64,000 nucleotides of DNA from JAGNRR01 sp965230665. Lineage in GTDB: Bacteria > Bacteroidota > Bacteroidia > Chitinophagales > Chitinophagaceae. A model generated the notes under the pieces. It worked only from the letters and a program-made list of their open reading frames with translations. It was not told where the DNA came from and made no database searches. Positions 62,738 through 64,000 of this stretch are shown here, in pieces (positions within the stretch are counted from its first letter, which is position 1; every line of letters begins with the position of its first letter). The DNA lies in assembly GCA_965230665.1 (NCBI GenBank), contig CBDDLM010000004.1, forward strand, positions 2,232,001 through 2,296,000, given 5' to 3'. The position numbers and the translations under genes are program-made.

Positions 62738-62807
62738 CCCTGTAGTTTAATGGATAAAACCGCAGTTTCCTAAACTGTTAATCTGGGTTCGATTCCCGGT
62801 GGGGCTA
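62736..62807 (+). tRNA. tRNA-Arg (anticodon CCU)
   Basis: A 72-base cloverleaf folded by eye: acceptor AGCCCTG with TGGGGCT (two G-T pairs), D-stem GTTT/AAAC, anticodon stem GCAGT/ACTGT with loop TTCCTAA (anticodon CCT, reading AGG), a 4-base variable loop, T-stem CTGGG/CCCGG with loop TTCGATT, and discriminator A. No CCA is encoded. Its 5' end overlaps the upstream stop codon by two bases. Confidence 0.95.
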
Positions 62808-63395
62808 CTCTGTTATGATATTATTTTTACTTATTTACTTAAGGTTTTCTAAGGTTTATTTACGCTATATAAATGTAAAAAACGTATTGGTAAGATCGAC
62901 CTTAGTTATTTAGTAAGAAGTTATTTTAAGCTGTTGCTTTAAAACAATAAATTAAATAGGGCTTATACTTTCAAAGTATTAGCCCCATTTATTGCTATTA
63001 AAAATCAATACGAATCTAGAATTTAGGTGTTTGCTAAACAATACTACTTTGGTGGCATAGTGTTCCTAAGTCTGAACCCTTCGTTATGCACTTAGATATA
63101 AGCATCAGACCAGATGAATTGGGTAGAGTTTATTTTCTGATGAAGAAAAGCACTTAATGCAATGAATAATATCAAAAATTAATTATATATTTAAATTTTT
63201 TATGTAAAATATTATAATTAATATAATTATATATTATTATATTTGTATACGAATGATGTAACAGAGATAATTGAATTTTGGAAGGATATACCTTAGTAGC
63301 GAGTCCAATTTGTATAATAATCTATGTTAAATTTCTTTTGAAAAATCATTATATTTAAAGTAACGAATTAGCATTAATAACGCAAACTACTACCA
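62808..63395. other. Gene-poor AT-rich gap after tRNA-Arg
   Basis: 588 bp with no convincing gene. It holds an imperfect hairpin at 62954-62990 (GGGCT..AGCCC with an inner ATACTT/AAGTAT stem, flanked by AAAT/ATTT), which may terminate tRNA transcription, and very AT-rich stretches around 63180-63245. A 23-codon ORF at 63086-63157 was rejected. The position next to a tRNA 3' end is where mobile elements often integrate, but no att repeat or integrase was found. Confidence 0.5.
62954..62990. terminator. Imperfect hairpin, possible terminator
   Basis: Arms GGGCT and AGCCC with inner ATACT/AGTAT pairs and one T-T mismatch, extended by AAAT/ATTT. It lies 146 bases after the tRNA. No long T-run follows. 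Confidence 0.35.
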
Positions 63396-64000
63396 ATGAG
63401 GAAATCCCTATTTTTTTCCGCATACTGTATATTATCGCTTTTTTTATACAAGGATGTTATGGCAACTCATGCTGCGGGTGGAGAGTTGACCTACACACAT
63501 GTTTCAGGAAATACATATGAATTCACGTTTAAATTTTTCCGAGACTGTTCTGGACAATCCGCTCCAAGTTCGATACCACTCTGTATTTATAACATCTGTA
63601 ATAATAGTAATGTATCCACAGTTTATCTGCCTCAGGTCGTTGGAAATATTCCTGGAACGAATACTCCGAATGGTTCTGCGACTAGTACTGGCTGTCCTGG
63701 GTCGCAAACAAGCTGTCAAAATCCTGCCAGTCAGGTAGCAGGCTATGCCGAGTGGTGGTACCGAGGAACATACACATTGCCTGCTCCTGGAACTTTATGT
63801 GACGAATGGCGTTTTAGTACGTATATCGGTAATAGAAATCCAAGTACAAATATTACTGGAACGTATTTCTACGTTGAAGCTTACTTGAATAGAAGACCGG
63901 ATCCTTCTCAACCAGCAATTAATAATAATTCTCCTTATTTCACCAATGCACCAATTCCATACTATTGTGCTAATCAACCTAATACATTCAACAACGGAAC
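63396..64000 (+). CDS. N-terminal part of a large secreted protein (3' end outside window)
   Basis: 201 full codons from ATG 63396, open to the window edge. A signal-like start (MRKSLFFSAYCILSLFLYKD, then MATHAAGG) is followed by GGELTYTHVSGNTYEFTFKF and FRDCSGQ. This GGEL/Y..YRDC type of opening is common at the N-terminus of very large Bacteroidota surface proteins that end in a CHU_C type B domain; that ending is not visible here. Cys-rich spacing (CIYNIC, STGCPGSQTSC) and a RGTYTLPAPGTLCDEWRF strand follow. A second ATG at codon 22 is too late for export. Confidence 0.8.
   Translation, partial: MRKSLFFSAYCILSLFLYKDVMATHAAGGELTYTHVSGNTYEFTFKFFRDCSGQSAPSSIPLCIYNICNNSNVSTVYLPQVVGNIPGTNTPNGSATSTGCPGSQTSCQNPASQVAGYAEWWYRGTYTLPAPGTLCDEWRFSTYIGNRNPSTNITGTYFYVEAYLNRRPDPSQPAINNNSPYFTNAPIPYYCANQPNTFNNG

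Noticed and set aside
63086..63157. 23-codon ORF after tRNA-Arg that might be an integrase remnant
   Set aside because: It is too short and has no catalytic residues of a tyrosine recombinase; chance is the simpler reading.

Overview
The window reads as chromosome of an AT-rich member of the phylum Bacteroidota, probably a gliding or surface-associated flavobacterium-like lineage. The evidence is an abundance of type IX secretion system (T9SS) cargo with C-terminal sorting domains, a PorP/SprF protein, GldC, and many promoters of the Bacteroidota type (TTTG, about 20 bases, TAnnTTTG) lying only 4 to 20 bases before the start codon. No rRNA, CRISPR array, insertion sequence or phage gene was seen. 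The genus cannot be named from sequence alone.

Region 1 to 26.8 kb is dominated by large secreted proteins. A 5'-truncated Ig-repeat protein converges with a parallel beta-helix protein. A propeller sensor kinase and LytTR regulator pair sits just upstream of a protein made of eighteen 51-residue repeats. Then come a small Cys/His-rich membrane protein, a lipoprotein, a di-heme peroxidase-like lipoprotein, two unrecognised lipoproteins on the other strand, and a 1961-residue protein with nine SdrD-like B domains.

Region 27 to 36.5 kb is mostly housekeeping: mreBCD with a SET-domain gene directly attached, a MazG-like hydrolase, dtd divergent from arfB, a 45-codon gene for ribosomal protein bTHX, a CBS protein and an alpha/beta hydrolase, a TIGR02757 protein, a cystathionine gamma-synthase/lyase-like gene, and the two-lipoyl E2 of a 2-oxoacid dehydrogenase.

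Region 36.6 to 48.1 kb returns to secretion: a PKD/CHU_C protein; an operon of a polytopic membrane protein, secreted endonuclease I and a YggS protein; a gldC-yqeY-cvpA operon; and a PorP/SprF gene paired with a 1175-residue SBBP/PKD/CHU_C protein.

Region 48.2 to 64 kb holds a NifU-like Fe-S scaffold, sigma-54 (rpoN), a DoxX protein, a VWA protein, a PD40-like protein, adenine deaminase, another T9SS protein, an rRNA-modification operon (rlmN and two pseudouridine synthases), nth, a TPR protein, a long-chain acyl-CoA ligase, tRNA-Arg(CCU), a gene-poor 588 bp gap, and the start of another probable giant secreted protein cut by the window end.

No clearly new multi-gene defence or mobile system was found. 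The observations most worth checking are: an exact 612 bp tandem duplication inside the repeat gene; sigma-54-like elements before two giant secreted-protein genes; a possible 38/46-residue membrane micro-protein with a -1 slippery heptamer; a SET-domain gene abutting mreD; and a receptor-type accessory gene pair with no receptor.
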